A stretch of DNA of 64,000 bases from NCBI GenBank assembly GCA_907163375.1, contig CAJQUW010001797.1, forward strand, positions 1 through 64,000, given 5' to 3'. Both the position numbers and the translations under genes were made by a program. The notes under the pieces are model-generated. The model was given only the letters and a program-made list of their open reading frames with translations. It was not told the DNA's origin and did no database searches. This document shows, in pieces, positions 48,961 through 55,991 of this stretch; position 1 is the first letter of the stretch, and each line of letters begins with the position of its first letter. Origin of the DNA: Prostheceraeus crozeri (Eukaryota > Platyhelminthes > Polycladida > Euryleptidae).

Positions 48961-49479
48961 ATGGAAATTCAGAAGATTAAGGATCCCTATCGACGAATGC
49001 AGTTAGCAGCTGAAAACATTGACGAGAGGCGACAGATTCGTGACAAGTTGCGACGATTTATAACCTTGTCAACACCTCGACCATATCGTGTGCGCGCTGA
49101 GCGATTATTTGACTTCATTGATCCACATGTGAAGTTCAATGAGAGAGGGGAGATAATAGATGAAACAACTGGTGATGTTATTAGAAATAGTCACATAGAT
49201 GACCTTCTACAATATGCTGTCAGAGATGTAAGGCGAAAACTAGGTGCACCACAAGGGTGGACATATTTTCAGAAAATTTTATCTGCTCAAAATGTACCTC
49301 ACAATATTATTGGAGGACCGACTGTGAATGAATTGGATAAGGGTCACTTACAAGATGGATCAAAGAGTAAAACACCCACGATGGCGGTCAAGCGAGAGCT
49401 TGCAGATCCCGATGATCTGCAACCAAAAAGAGCTACTAGGCGCTCAATGCGTGTTGCGAAGGAGTATAGTAAATATTAA
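48961..49479 (+). CDS. Conserved Polinton protein, start uncertain
   Basis: The frame is open from 48868 (after a stop at 48865), but its only in-frame ATG is at 48961 (codons MEIQKI); an earlier TTG (48877) would give 200 residues. An out-of-frame ATG at 48869 hints at a lost start or one-base indel. The core helical segment DDLLQYAVRDVRRK followed by GWTYFQKIL and NVPHNIIG matches a conserved protein seen in many invertebrate Polintons (pattern recognition only). The C-terminal 40 residues are basic. Function unknown; its position between ATPase and integrase is usual. Confidence 0.6.
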   Translation: MEIQKIKDPYRRMQLAAENIDERRQIRDKLRRFITLSTPRPYRVRAERLFDFIDPHVKFNERGEIIDETTGDVIRNSHIDDLLQYAVRDVRRKLGAPQGWTYFQKILSAQNVPHNIIGGPTVNELDKGHLQDGSKSKTPTMAVKRELADPDDLQPKRATRRSMRVAKEYSKY

Positions 49480-49513
49480 GCAAATATGAATTAAGCCTTG
49501 CCTCTCTCATATT

Positions 49514-49840
49514 ATGTCGTTACAAAAATTTTGCTGTTGTTTGAAATCTGCGCTCGAAGGCAAAGGAGAAGAGGGCATAGAGGTTGATATCAATTGTGTT
49601 AGCAGTTGCTGTGCGAGTAATACGCGTGCAAATCAGAACAAAGACGATGAGTACAGCAGTGAAACTCAGAAAGATTTATTACGACTTAAATCATCCCGCA
49701 AAATTCAGTCGTCCGGAGGTTCTAGCTCGTGCAGCAGGTGTGGGAATAGAGAAAGTCAAGAAGTGGTTGAGGAGTCAACCGACTTACACTCTTCACAAAA
49801 ATGCGAGAAAGCGGTTTCCAACAAGAAAATATGTTGTTAA
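49514..49840 (+). CDS. Possible small cysteine-rich ORF
   Basis: 108 codons with an ATG at 49514. The first 35 residues contain CCC, CVSSCC and an acidic segment, reminiscent of acylated cysteine-rich N termini. Beyond 49647 it overlaps the integrase in another frame and is Ser-rich. It may be real (overprinted) or chance; the only support is the ATG and the intergenic position of its 5' part. Confidence 0.3.
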   Translation: MSLQKFCCCLKSALEGKGEEGIEVDINCVSSCCASNTRANQNKDDEYSSETQKDLLRLKSSRKIQSSGGSSSCSRCGNRESQEVVEESTDLHSSQKCEKAVSNKKICC

Positions 49841-50735
49841 CAATATAGATAGTCAATGGCAAGCGGACTTGGCTGACATGCAACAGATATCACAGTACAA
49901 TGATGGCTATAAATACATCTTAACCGTAATAGATATTTTATCTCGCTATGCTTGGGCACGTGCGCTGAAATCTAAACGAGGACCAGAAGTTGAAGCGGCT
50001 TTTCAGAGCATTTTCGATGAGGGGCGTGTTCCGCAAAGAATACAGACCGATCAAGGGAAGGAATTCGAAAACTCTCATGTTCGAAGTCTCCTTAAAAGTC
50101 ATAATGTGGAATTGTTTAGTGTCAAAAGTGCTTATAAAGCTGCCATGGTTGAGAGGTTCAATCGCACACTGAAGACAAAAATATGGCGCTATTTCACTGC
50201 AAAAAATACACATGTTTGGGTAGGTGAGCTGCAGAAATTTGTTAAGAATTACAATGAAAGCTACCATCGAATCATTAAGATGAAACCAGTTGATGTTACC
50301 CCAGATAATGCGATGGATGTATGGCTTCGATTGTATGATAAGAAAGCGAAAAACATTTCCAATGAAAAGAAAATTAATGTTGGTGATAGAGTTCGGATTT
50401 CAAAGGTTAAGTCTACATTTGAGAAGGGGTATCTACCTAATTGGACTGAAGAAGAGTTTTTTGTGGATGAAGTAAATACAAAATTTAGACCCACCATGTA
50501 TAAATTAATAGATTACCATGGCAATCCAATTGAAGGAAAATTTTACTCTTATGAATTGCAAGTAGTAGACAGAAGTGAAGAGGTGTATATGATTGATAAA
50601 ATAATTAGGAGGAAAGGTCATGGCAATCAAAGAAAATATCTAGTTAAATGGAAAGGATATCCTGATTCATTCAATAGATGGATAACGCATCAGGATCTAC
50701 AAAATGTGGAGATGGGAGACACTCGTAACTTTTAA
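49647..50735 (+). CDS. Retroviral-type integrase with chromodomain
   Basis: 363 residues from the ATG at 49647, preferred because the conserved start KLRKIYYDLNHPA follows. An N-terminal helical region ends in TYTLHKNARKRF. The rve core has D74 (WQADLAD), D135 (IQTDQG) and E169 (AAMVERFNRT). A C-terminal chromodomain (about 305-355) has YLVKWKGYPDSFNRW. It catalyses insertion of the element with a 6-bp duplication; the chromodomain probably directs it to modified chromatin. All catalytic residues are present. It follows the 200-residue protein and precedes the minor capsid gene. Confidence 0.93.
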   Translation: MSTAVKLRKIYYDLNHPAKFSRPEVLARAAGVGIEKVKKWLRSQPTYTLHKNARKRFPTRKYVVNNIDSQWQADLADMQQISQYNDGYKYILTVIDILSRYAWARALKSKRGPEVEAAFQSIFDEGRVPQRIQTDQGKEFENSHVRSLLKSHNVELFSVKSAYKAAMVERFNRTLKTKIWRYFTAKNTHVWVGELQKFVKNYNESYHRIIKMKPVDVTPDNAMDVWLRLYDKKAKNISNEKKINVGDRVRISKVKSTFEKGYLPNWTEEEFFVDEVNTKFRPTMYKLIDYHGNPIEGKFYSYELQVVDRSEEVYMIDKIIRRKGHGNQRKYLVKWKGYPDSFNRWITHQDLQNVEMGDTRNF

Positions 50736-50775
50736 GCTAATATAGCATGTGACTTCTTCCATATATGACTTTAAC

Positions 50776-52353
50776 ATGTCTACTAACTTCAATATCATTC
50801 TTCCAAGCAATAGCAACCCCAAGATATTCCCAAGTAACAAACCATCTCTATACTCTGTTGAATTCGCTAATCCAATTACTCTGCATGGACCCCATGAAGT
50901 TGCTCTAACTGAAATTACTTATTACAACGATATCAGTTTGCTAAAGAACAACTATTTTGAATTACATAAAGAAGTGCGAGAGAAGGATGATTGCTTTCGC
51001 ATATTTCAAAATAGTCTACATGGTACATGGGCTTTTCATCATCTAACTTTACATCCTTTTTCAACATCTTTACCATCTGTTCAAAACATGATTAAAATTC
51101 AAAAGGCATTTGCAACGTCAACTTTTAATTCTAAGGTTCCCACAATGAGCTTGCAAGATACAGAAAAGGAAATCGGTAGAATGTTTGAACGAATAAATGA
51201 TCTCTTCAAGCTGACTTTGAATAAATTCTACAAACCAGTCATAAAGGGGTCAACAAAATTGATGAAGGAAGGGAAGCATGTTCTTCTTGTATTAGGTAAG
51301 GATTTGAGTCATACTTTTGGGTATTCCAGAACAACTTTCTCATCAAGGTATTGGTACAATGGACGTGGGTGGAATTCGGAGAGGAAAGTCACTGATTTTA
51401 AATGTAGAATTGTGCCATTGTATGCATTACAAAAAAGGAGCATCCGAGTAAAAAATAAATTTGAGGTCATTAGAAGTGTTGAAGACTTTGCAAGAAAGTT
51501 TCAAGGATCAGTGCCAGAAACGTTAATGACTTGTGAATATAAGAAAGAGAAAGTAACTTTATTTACTGTTGAAACGGAGGCAGAATTTATTGTTTTTACT
51601 AAAAAGACACCATTGGAAAAGTCTGAGTCCGCTGTTATTGAATTTGGATCTGAAATGATTGGGATGTTTAAGGGCCTTGAAAGCGCACCTTGGTTGACAG
51701 AATTAAATGATACATTCAAGGTTCAATTGTCCTCTTCTAAACTCAAAGCATCAACAAATGCTTCATGGGATATCCACGTATACAGCGAAGACATATCGGG
51801 TGATGAATTGTCTACTTCCAGTGAACTTGTAAAAAGAGTTAATTTGAACATTGAAAGCTTGAAAACGCCATCTGAATTGTGTACAAAGTTAAATGAGTTT
51901 GGTGTAGATTACCTTGATGCAGATGAATATCACTTTTCTTATGACCCACATAAGAAACGCATGATTCTAAAGGTAGGGAAGAACTCTCTTATCAAGCTGG
52001 ATAGCGTGTTAACGACCACATTGGGATTCTCAAAATCAACTATTTATGAAGGTACATCAATAGGCGATACAGCCCCATCACTAGAGCGTGATATAAGTAA
52101 CTTATACGTCTATTGTAACATTATTGAATATACAAGGGTTGGCGACATTGAGGCCCCACTTCTGCGCACATTTCCTCTCTCATCCGTAAGGAAGCAACTA
52201 ATCAATCGAGAATTTTTTAACACAATGTATCTACCAATCAGCCGAAATTTCATCAATAGAATTGACATATCAATTCATGATGATGCAGGAGAAGTAGTAC
52301 CGTTCTGTGGTGGTGTTACTGTTTTGACCCTACATATTAGGTCACGAGAATAA
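50776..52353 (+). CDS. Minor capsid / penton-like protein
   Basis: 525 residues from the ATG at 50776. The N terminus (NFNIILPSNSNPKIFPSN, then EVALTEITYY) and C terminus (LYVYCNIIEY, then PLLRTFP, ending VTVLTLHIRSRE) match a family found in most animal Polintons and usually taken as the minor capsid or penton component. The middle is longer and more variable. It is predicted to sit at capsid vertices. GCTAATA lies 40 bases upstream (50736), a word shared with two other gene starts. The structural role rests on family knowledge, not on a motif visible here. Confidence 0.72.
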   Translation: MSTNFNIILPSNSNPKIFPSNKPSLYSVEFANPITLHGPHEVALTEITYYNDISLLKNNYFELHKEVREKDDCFRIFQNSLHGTWAFHHLTLHPFSTSLPSVQNMIKIQKAFATSTFNSKVPTMSLQDTEKEIGRMFERINDLFKLTLNKFYKPVIKGSTKLMKEGKHVLLVLGKDLSHTFGYSRTTFSSRYWYNGRGWNSERKVTDFKCRIVPLYALQKRSIRVKNKFEVIRSVEDFARKFQGSVPETLMTCEYKKEKVTLFTVETEAEFIVFTKKTPLEKSESAVIEFGSEMIGMFKGLESAPWLTELNDTFKVQLSSSKLKASTNASWDIHVYSEDISGDELSTSSELVKRVNLNIESLKTPSELCTKLNEFGVDYLDADEYHFSYDPHKKRMILKVGKNSLIKLDSVLTTTLGFSKSTIYEGTSIGDTAPSLERDISNLYVYCNIIEYTRVGDIEAPLLRTFPLSSVRKQLINREFFNTMYLPISRNFINRIDISIHDDAGEVVPFCGGVTVLTLHIRSRE

Positions 52354-52396
52354 GGCTTTACGCTATTGTGACTTCCATAGTTATTCAATAGTCATA

Positions 52397-52879
52397 ATGA
52401 CAGGCATTTACAGTAGACCATCATATCAGAGCGGTTATCCCGTGTTTGTTGGAGGTAGACGACAAGTTGGAGGAGGCATATTTGGTGCACTAAGACGTAT
52501 GGTTCTTCCAACACTCAAAAAGTATGGCGTACCAATCATGAAGCGTGTTGGAAGCAGGGCTTTAGATTTTGGTGCAAATGTTGCAGCTGATGCGCTTCAA
52601 GGTGAGGATATCGGTGAATCTATGAAAATGCGCGCGCAGCAATCTGCCATAGACGCATTAGATGATTTAACAAAGACGAGACGTACAGTTCGGAAGAAGC
52701 GTAGGAAGTCAAGACAAGTTGGATCAGGCCGAGTTACTAAGCAAAGACGCAGGAAAAGTAAAATGCCGACTAGAGCAGCACGTTCTAAATCTAGACGTCG
52801 AGTGAAAACAAGAAAGCGCAAACGAAATTCCACAGCTACTAGAAACAAGTCAAAACGAAGGAAGACAACATATTTGTAG
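52397..52879 (+). CDS. Basic virion core protein, adenovirus pX/pVII-like
   Basis: 160 residues. The first half has Gly-rich GGRRQVGGGIFGALRRMV, then a helix DFGANVAADALQGEDI..SMKMRAQQSA, the signature of the Polinton core protein compared with adenovirus core proteins. Residues 90-160 are about half Arg/Lys with RRKSK and KRKR clusters, fitting DNA condensation in the capsid. GGIFG resembles an adenain cleavage context, so maturation by the protease at 54170 is plausible. Directly followed by the major capsid gene (10-base gap). Confidence 0.75.
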   Translation: MTGIYSRPSYQSGYPVFVGGRRQVGGGIFGALRRMVLPTLKKYGVPIMKRVGSRALDFGANVAADALQGEDIGESMKMRAQQSAIDALDDLTKTRRTVRKKRRKSRQVGSGRVTKQRRRKSKMPTRAARSKSRRRVKTRKRKRNSTATRNKSKRRKTTYL

Positions 52880-52889
52880 AGCTAATACG

Positions 52890-54173
52890 ATGCAGAGTAT
52901 CAATTCGGCTTTGTGTTTCTTCGATTCTCCCCCTCATCAGACAGACATCATCTCCTCAACAATTGTAGACATAGTCCCCACAACAAATATCGATGGTAAC
53001 CAGCAGCCTATTCAGTTTGATATACCTGCCAATCCTCAAGATTATATTGACTGTCAATCCATTGATTTAGAGTTGTGTATACAAATTAAGAAGACTGATG
53101 GTACAAATATCGATTCATCCAAGGATAAAGTGGGGTTAGCAAATCTTCCTATTGCCAGTCTGTTCTCAGATGTGTATCTAATATTGAATGACAAACAGAT
53201 TGAAGGAGGGGATCGAGCATATCCATATGGAGCATATATACATACAATGACTCAATTTCAAAAGCAAGCTAAACAGTCACACTTGCAAGTTTCTGGGTGG
53301 TATGATGATCAGCAAGGGAAATTTGATGATGTCTCAAATACAGGGTTGAAAAGACGAATGGATTTAACAGCGGATTCAAAGGAATTATACTTGAAAGGAC
53401 CCGTCTATCTTGATTTCCTTCGTCAATCTAGATATCTGCTATCACAGGTTAAAATGCAAATAAAATTTATTCGTGCAAATCCTGAGTTCGCGTTAATGGC
53501 TTTTGGAGCTACAAACTATCAAGTCAACATAAGTAATGCCGTGCTCAATGTAAGGCGAGTAACAATGAACCCGTCAGTCATCAACGAGCATGCGACAGGA
53601 TTGAGGAAAAACAATGCAATATATCCAGTTAATCACAGTGTGTTGACAAACTTCACAATTGGTGCGGGATCATCCTCACATGCCTACCCAAATCTTTTTC
53701 CCACTGCAATGCCAAAGGCGGTGTATATCACATTTGTGGAAAATGAGGCATTCATTGGTGCTTTTGAAAAGAATCCATTCAATTTCCAACACTTTAATGT
53801 TAGCAAACTAGCACTCTATCAGGATGGGAAATTTGTATCTTGCAAAGCATATGAGCCTAATTTCAAAGATGGTAAATTCGCACGTGAATATGGTTCTATT
53901 TTCACCGCCCTCAACATGTTTAATACAGACGATTCAAATGGAATTACAATGGATATGTACAAGAATGGCTACTTCTTCATTATGTACAACCTCACAGCAG
54001 ATGCAGATCTAGGTGGTGAAAGCGTAGGAGTTACAAAGCCTGGAAATCTACGACTGGAGGTATCATTTGAGTCACCTTTGAAGAAAACAATTACTTGTCT
54101 CATTTATGCTATCTATGATAGCAAAGTTGAGATAACAAGAATGAGAGACGTGACTGTCAGCTATCAGAGATGA
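52890..54173 (+). CDS. Major capsid protein, double jelly-roll
   Basis: 427 residues. Matches the Polinton major capsid family (C. elegans F54H12.2-like sequences): FDSPPHQTDI near the N terminus, a PIQFDIPANPQDYID strand, LPIASLFSDVYLILND, YPYGAYIHTM and a C-terminal half with KLALYQDGK, GYFFIMYNLTAD and LRLEVSFESPL. These are strands of two stacked jelly-roll domains in related structures. Forms trimeric hexons. Starts at an ATG in GAGCTAATACGATG and overlaps the protease by 4 bases (ATGA). No damage. Confidence 0.87.
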   Translation: MQSINSALCFFDSPPHQTDIISSTIVDIVPTTNIDGNQQPIQFDIPANPQDYIDCQSIDLELCIQIKKTDGTNIDSSKDKVGLANLPIASLFSDVYLILNDKQIEGGDRAYPYGAYIHTMTQFQKQAKQSHLQVSGWYDDQQGKFDDVSNTGLKRRMDLTADSKELYLKGPVYLDFLRQSRYLLSQVKMQIKFIRANPEFALMAFGATNYQVNISNAVLNVRRVTMNPSVINEHATGLRKNNAIYPVNHSVLTNFTIGAGSSSHAYPNLFPTAMPKAVYITFVENEAFIGAFEKNPFNFQHFNVSKLALYQDGKFVSCKAYEPNFKDGKFAREYGSIFTALNMFNTDDSNGITMDMYKNGYFFIMYNLTADADLGGESVGVTKPGNLRLEVSFESPLKKTITCLIYAIYDSKVEITRMRDVTVSYQR

Positions 54174-54634
54174 GTAACTTAAGCAACATAGAAATCTTGA
54201 GGAAAATGAGGAAAGCTCATCCCTACTCCAAGACAATATTTCTCAATGTCTTTTCTAGAGATAATTTACCTGATTCAATTCCTTTCTATCCTTGTTCGCT
54301 TATCATCAATACGGATACCAACAATCTTCCCGGAAAACATTGGATTGCTGTATACATCAATCGTTATAAAGTTGCCGAATATTTTGACTCTCTTAATCAA
54401 CCTCGTTTACATGATATCGCATTATGGATGAACAGGTTTTCCTGGACTGTTAGGAAAGTGACATCGTTCCCACTTCAAAGTAATACATCTCTAATGTGCG
54501 GTGGCTATGTACTCTATTTTGTCAACGAGAGACCATTGAAAAATAACTGTAAAAGTGCTTTAGAACTATTTTCAAAAAACTGTGATAAAAATGATGTAAT
54601 TCTTACTAAATATGTTGAAACAGTTTTGAAATAA
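54170..54634 (+). CDS. Maturation cysteine protease, adenain-like
   Basis: 154 residues, starting inside the stop of the capsid gene (ATGA overlap). Catalytic order is His-Asp-Gln-Cys: H57 (GKHWIAVYI), D73 (AEYFDSL), Q103 (FPLQSN) and C110 (LMCGGYVLYF), as in Ulp1/adenain (C5/C48) proteases. It should process core and minor capsid proteins during virion maturation. Last gene of the plus-strand series; an AATAAA signal overlaps the stop (GAAATAAAG). Confidence 0.9.
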   Translation: MSNLSNIEILRKMRKAHPYSKTIFLNVFSRDNLPDSIPFYPCSLIINTDTNNLPGKHWIAVYINRYKVAEYFDSLNQPRLHDIALWMNRFSWTVRKVTSFPLQSNTSLMCGGYVLYFVNERPLKNNCKSALELFSKNCDKNDVILTKYVETVLK

Positions 54635-54694
54635 AGTTTTATGTTGTATCATTAACTTGCTCTCTTTTTTCCAAAACAAGGGTTTATAAGGAAA

Positions 54695-54780
54695 ACAAAA
54701 ACATGCTCATATTTCATTATCTATTCACATATATACAAAAACATGTTCACATTTCATTATCTATCCACATATATACAAAA
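54695..54780. repeat. 40-bp tandem pair between convergent genes
   Basis: ACATGCTCATATTTCATTAT and ACATGTTCACATTTCATTAT start two adjacent 40-bp units (54701 and 54741) in the short gap between the protease and the TBP-like gene. May shape both 3' ends. Confidence 0.8.
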
Positions 54781-54781
54781 T

Positions 54782-55351
54782 CTACAATTTGGTTTTCATG
54801 AAACATTTTTTCAAATCACATATGATGGGAGGCACATCACTTATGTCTTTAATGCCGGTTATCACAATCTTTCCATTATGGAACACATGAACATGATATG
54901 GATGCCAGTTAGTCAATTGAGCTGCTGGAAATAACTCCACTTCATAAGTTAGATTATGTGATGATGTAACTTTACGGAAATCATAGTGATAGTGTAATTC
55001 ACATAACACGGTCATTGTCTTCACTTTCCAATCAGATAATGAATCACCAAGTAAATGTTCCAAAGTTAAGTGTAAATATGAGAGATCACCCTCCATGACC
55101 CTTCCAATACATTGGATTGTTCCATTTGGAAAGAATAGGATAGTGAGAGATCTATCCTTCCTCTGAATCCTCCATGTTAACATTGAGGGTCTTCCAAGAT
55201 GTAAGCTCGTTGTCGGCTTCAATTTGCGTTTTATCAGTAACCATTGTTTTCGGTTGGGTATATTCCTCTCGATCTCTTGTAGATTGAGTTTTGACTTTGC
55301 TTTTGTAGTTAACATCCGATTTACAACTTCCAACCGTTTGATGTCCTCCAT
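54782..55351 (-). CDS. TATA-binding-protein-like (two-repeat) protein
   Basis: 189 residues from the ATG at 55351. Two halves line up with the two TBP repeats. Repeat 1: KLNLQEIERNIPN (TBP: KLDLKTIALRARN), then RPSMLTWRIQRKDRSLTILF (AVIMRIREPRTTALIF) and NGTIQCIG (SGKMVCTG). Repeat 2: YEVELFPAA (YEPELFPGL), then HVHVFHNGKIVITGIKD (LLIFVSGKVVLTGAKV). Spacing between the NG/SGK blocks is close to TBP. The intercalating phenylalanines look partly changed, so DNA contact may differ. Its first 200 bases overlap the upstream gene in another frame. Inference: an element-encoded factor for its own TATA promoters. The fold call needs a profile or structure search. Confidence 0.75.
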   Translation of the reverse strand: MEDIKRLEVVNRMLTTKAKSKLNLQEIERNIPNRKQWLLIKRKLKPTTSLHLGRPSMLTWRIQRKDRSLTILFFPNGTIQCIGRVMEGDLSYLHLTLEHLLGDSLSDWKVKTMTVLCELHYHYDFRKVTSSHNLTYEVELFPAAQLTNWHPYHVHVFHNGKIVITGIKDISDVPPIICDLKKCFMKTKL

Positions 55352-55712
55352 CTTTAATGAATGACGTTATCTGTGGTAGTATCTCCCTTGTAAAGGTTTC
55401 CCATGTGACGTCACTGAAACGAAAAAATCGATATTCAACATCTTCACGTTTTGGTGAACAGACGTATAGTTTGACTGATGAATCACACTTTATCCATACC
55501 TTGTCATCGAGAGGAATCTTGATCCGAGTCTTATGGTTGTCAATGAGATCCACAAAGTCTTTCAGTGAAGGCAATGAGTCAATACTAATGCAAACGCCAC
55601 GATGTTTTCGATCACTATTTGCTATTGAATGACGAAATGCTATTCTTTTAGAATTTGTTATGTGAACGTTTTGAACGTCACTAAGTTTCCATGTTCTAAT
55701 GTAATGAGGCAT
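55152..55712 (-). CDS. Unknown protein overlapping the TBP-like gene
   Basis: 186 residues from the ATG at 55712; the frame is open slightly upstream but has no ATG. Residues 1-115 look globular (WKLSDVQNVHITNS, GVCISIDSLPSLKDFVDLI, VWIKCDSSVKLYVCS, FFRFSDVTWETFTREIL). The rest is charged and low-complexity, and that disordered tail is the part overlapping the TBP-like gene by 200 bases, typical of overprinting. No family recognised. It may be expressed from one transcript with the TBP-like gene. Confidence 0.6.
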   Translation of the reverse strand: MPHYIRTWKLSDVQNVHITNSKRIAFRHSIANSDRKHRGVCISIDSLPSLKDFVDLIDNHKTRIKIPLDDKVWIKCDSSVKLYVCSPKREDVEYRFFRFSDVTWETFTREILPQITSFIKDGGHQTVGSCKSDVNYKSKVKTQSTRDREEYTQPKTMVTDKTQIEADNELTSWKTLNVNMEDSEEG

Positions 55713-55773
55713 GTTCCGAAAGCTATGTTTCAAATTTAGGTTTAATGTTTGCCTAAAGTTTGTTATTTTATTA

Positions 55774-55945
55774 GCTCAACATATCGGAATGATGTTGAGT
55801 ACAAATTCTTCACATATTCATTCACATTAGGACTACCTATTTATTAGTAATCATTTCTACATATCGGAAAGATGTAGAAATTTCAATTTTAGTAAGACTA
55901 CTTATGTATTAGTAAGTGTTGCTACATGTCGGAAGATGCAGCAAT
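55774..55945 (-). ncRNA. Three tandem covarying hairpins
   Basis: Between the polymerase stop and the next minus-strand gene. Hairpin 1: arms 55775-55782 and 55792-55799. Hairpin 2: 55853-55862 and 55872-55881. Hairpin 3: 55919-55927 and 55936-55944. Stem sequences differ (CTCAACAT, ATTTCTACAT, TTGCTACAT) while pairing is kept, and the loop keeps TCGGAA in all three. The one imperfect pair in hairpin 3 is A/C on the plus strand but G-U on the minus, so the minus-strand RNA is the structured one. Spacers also share ACTAC(C/T)TAT.TATTAGTAA. Likely a cis RNA element in the 3' end of the polymerase transcript or the leader of the next one. Confidence 0.75.
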
Positions 55946-55991
55946 CGCAAGATCTATTACAAGTGGAATATTATATTGTTTTTATTTAGAC

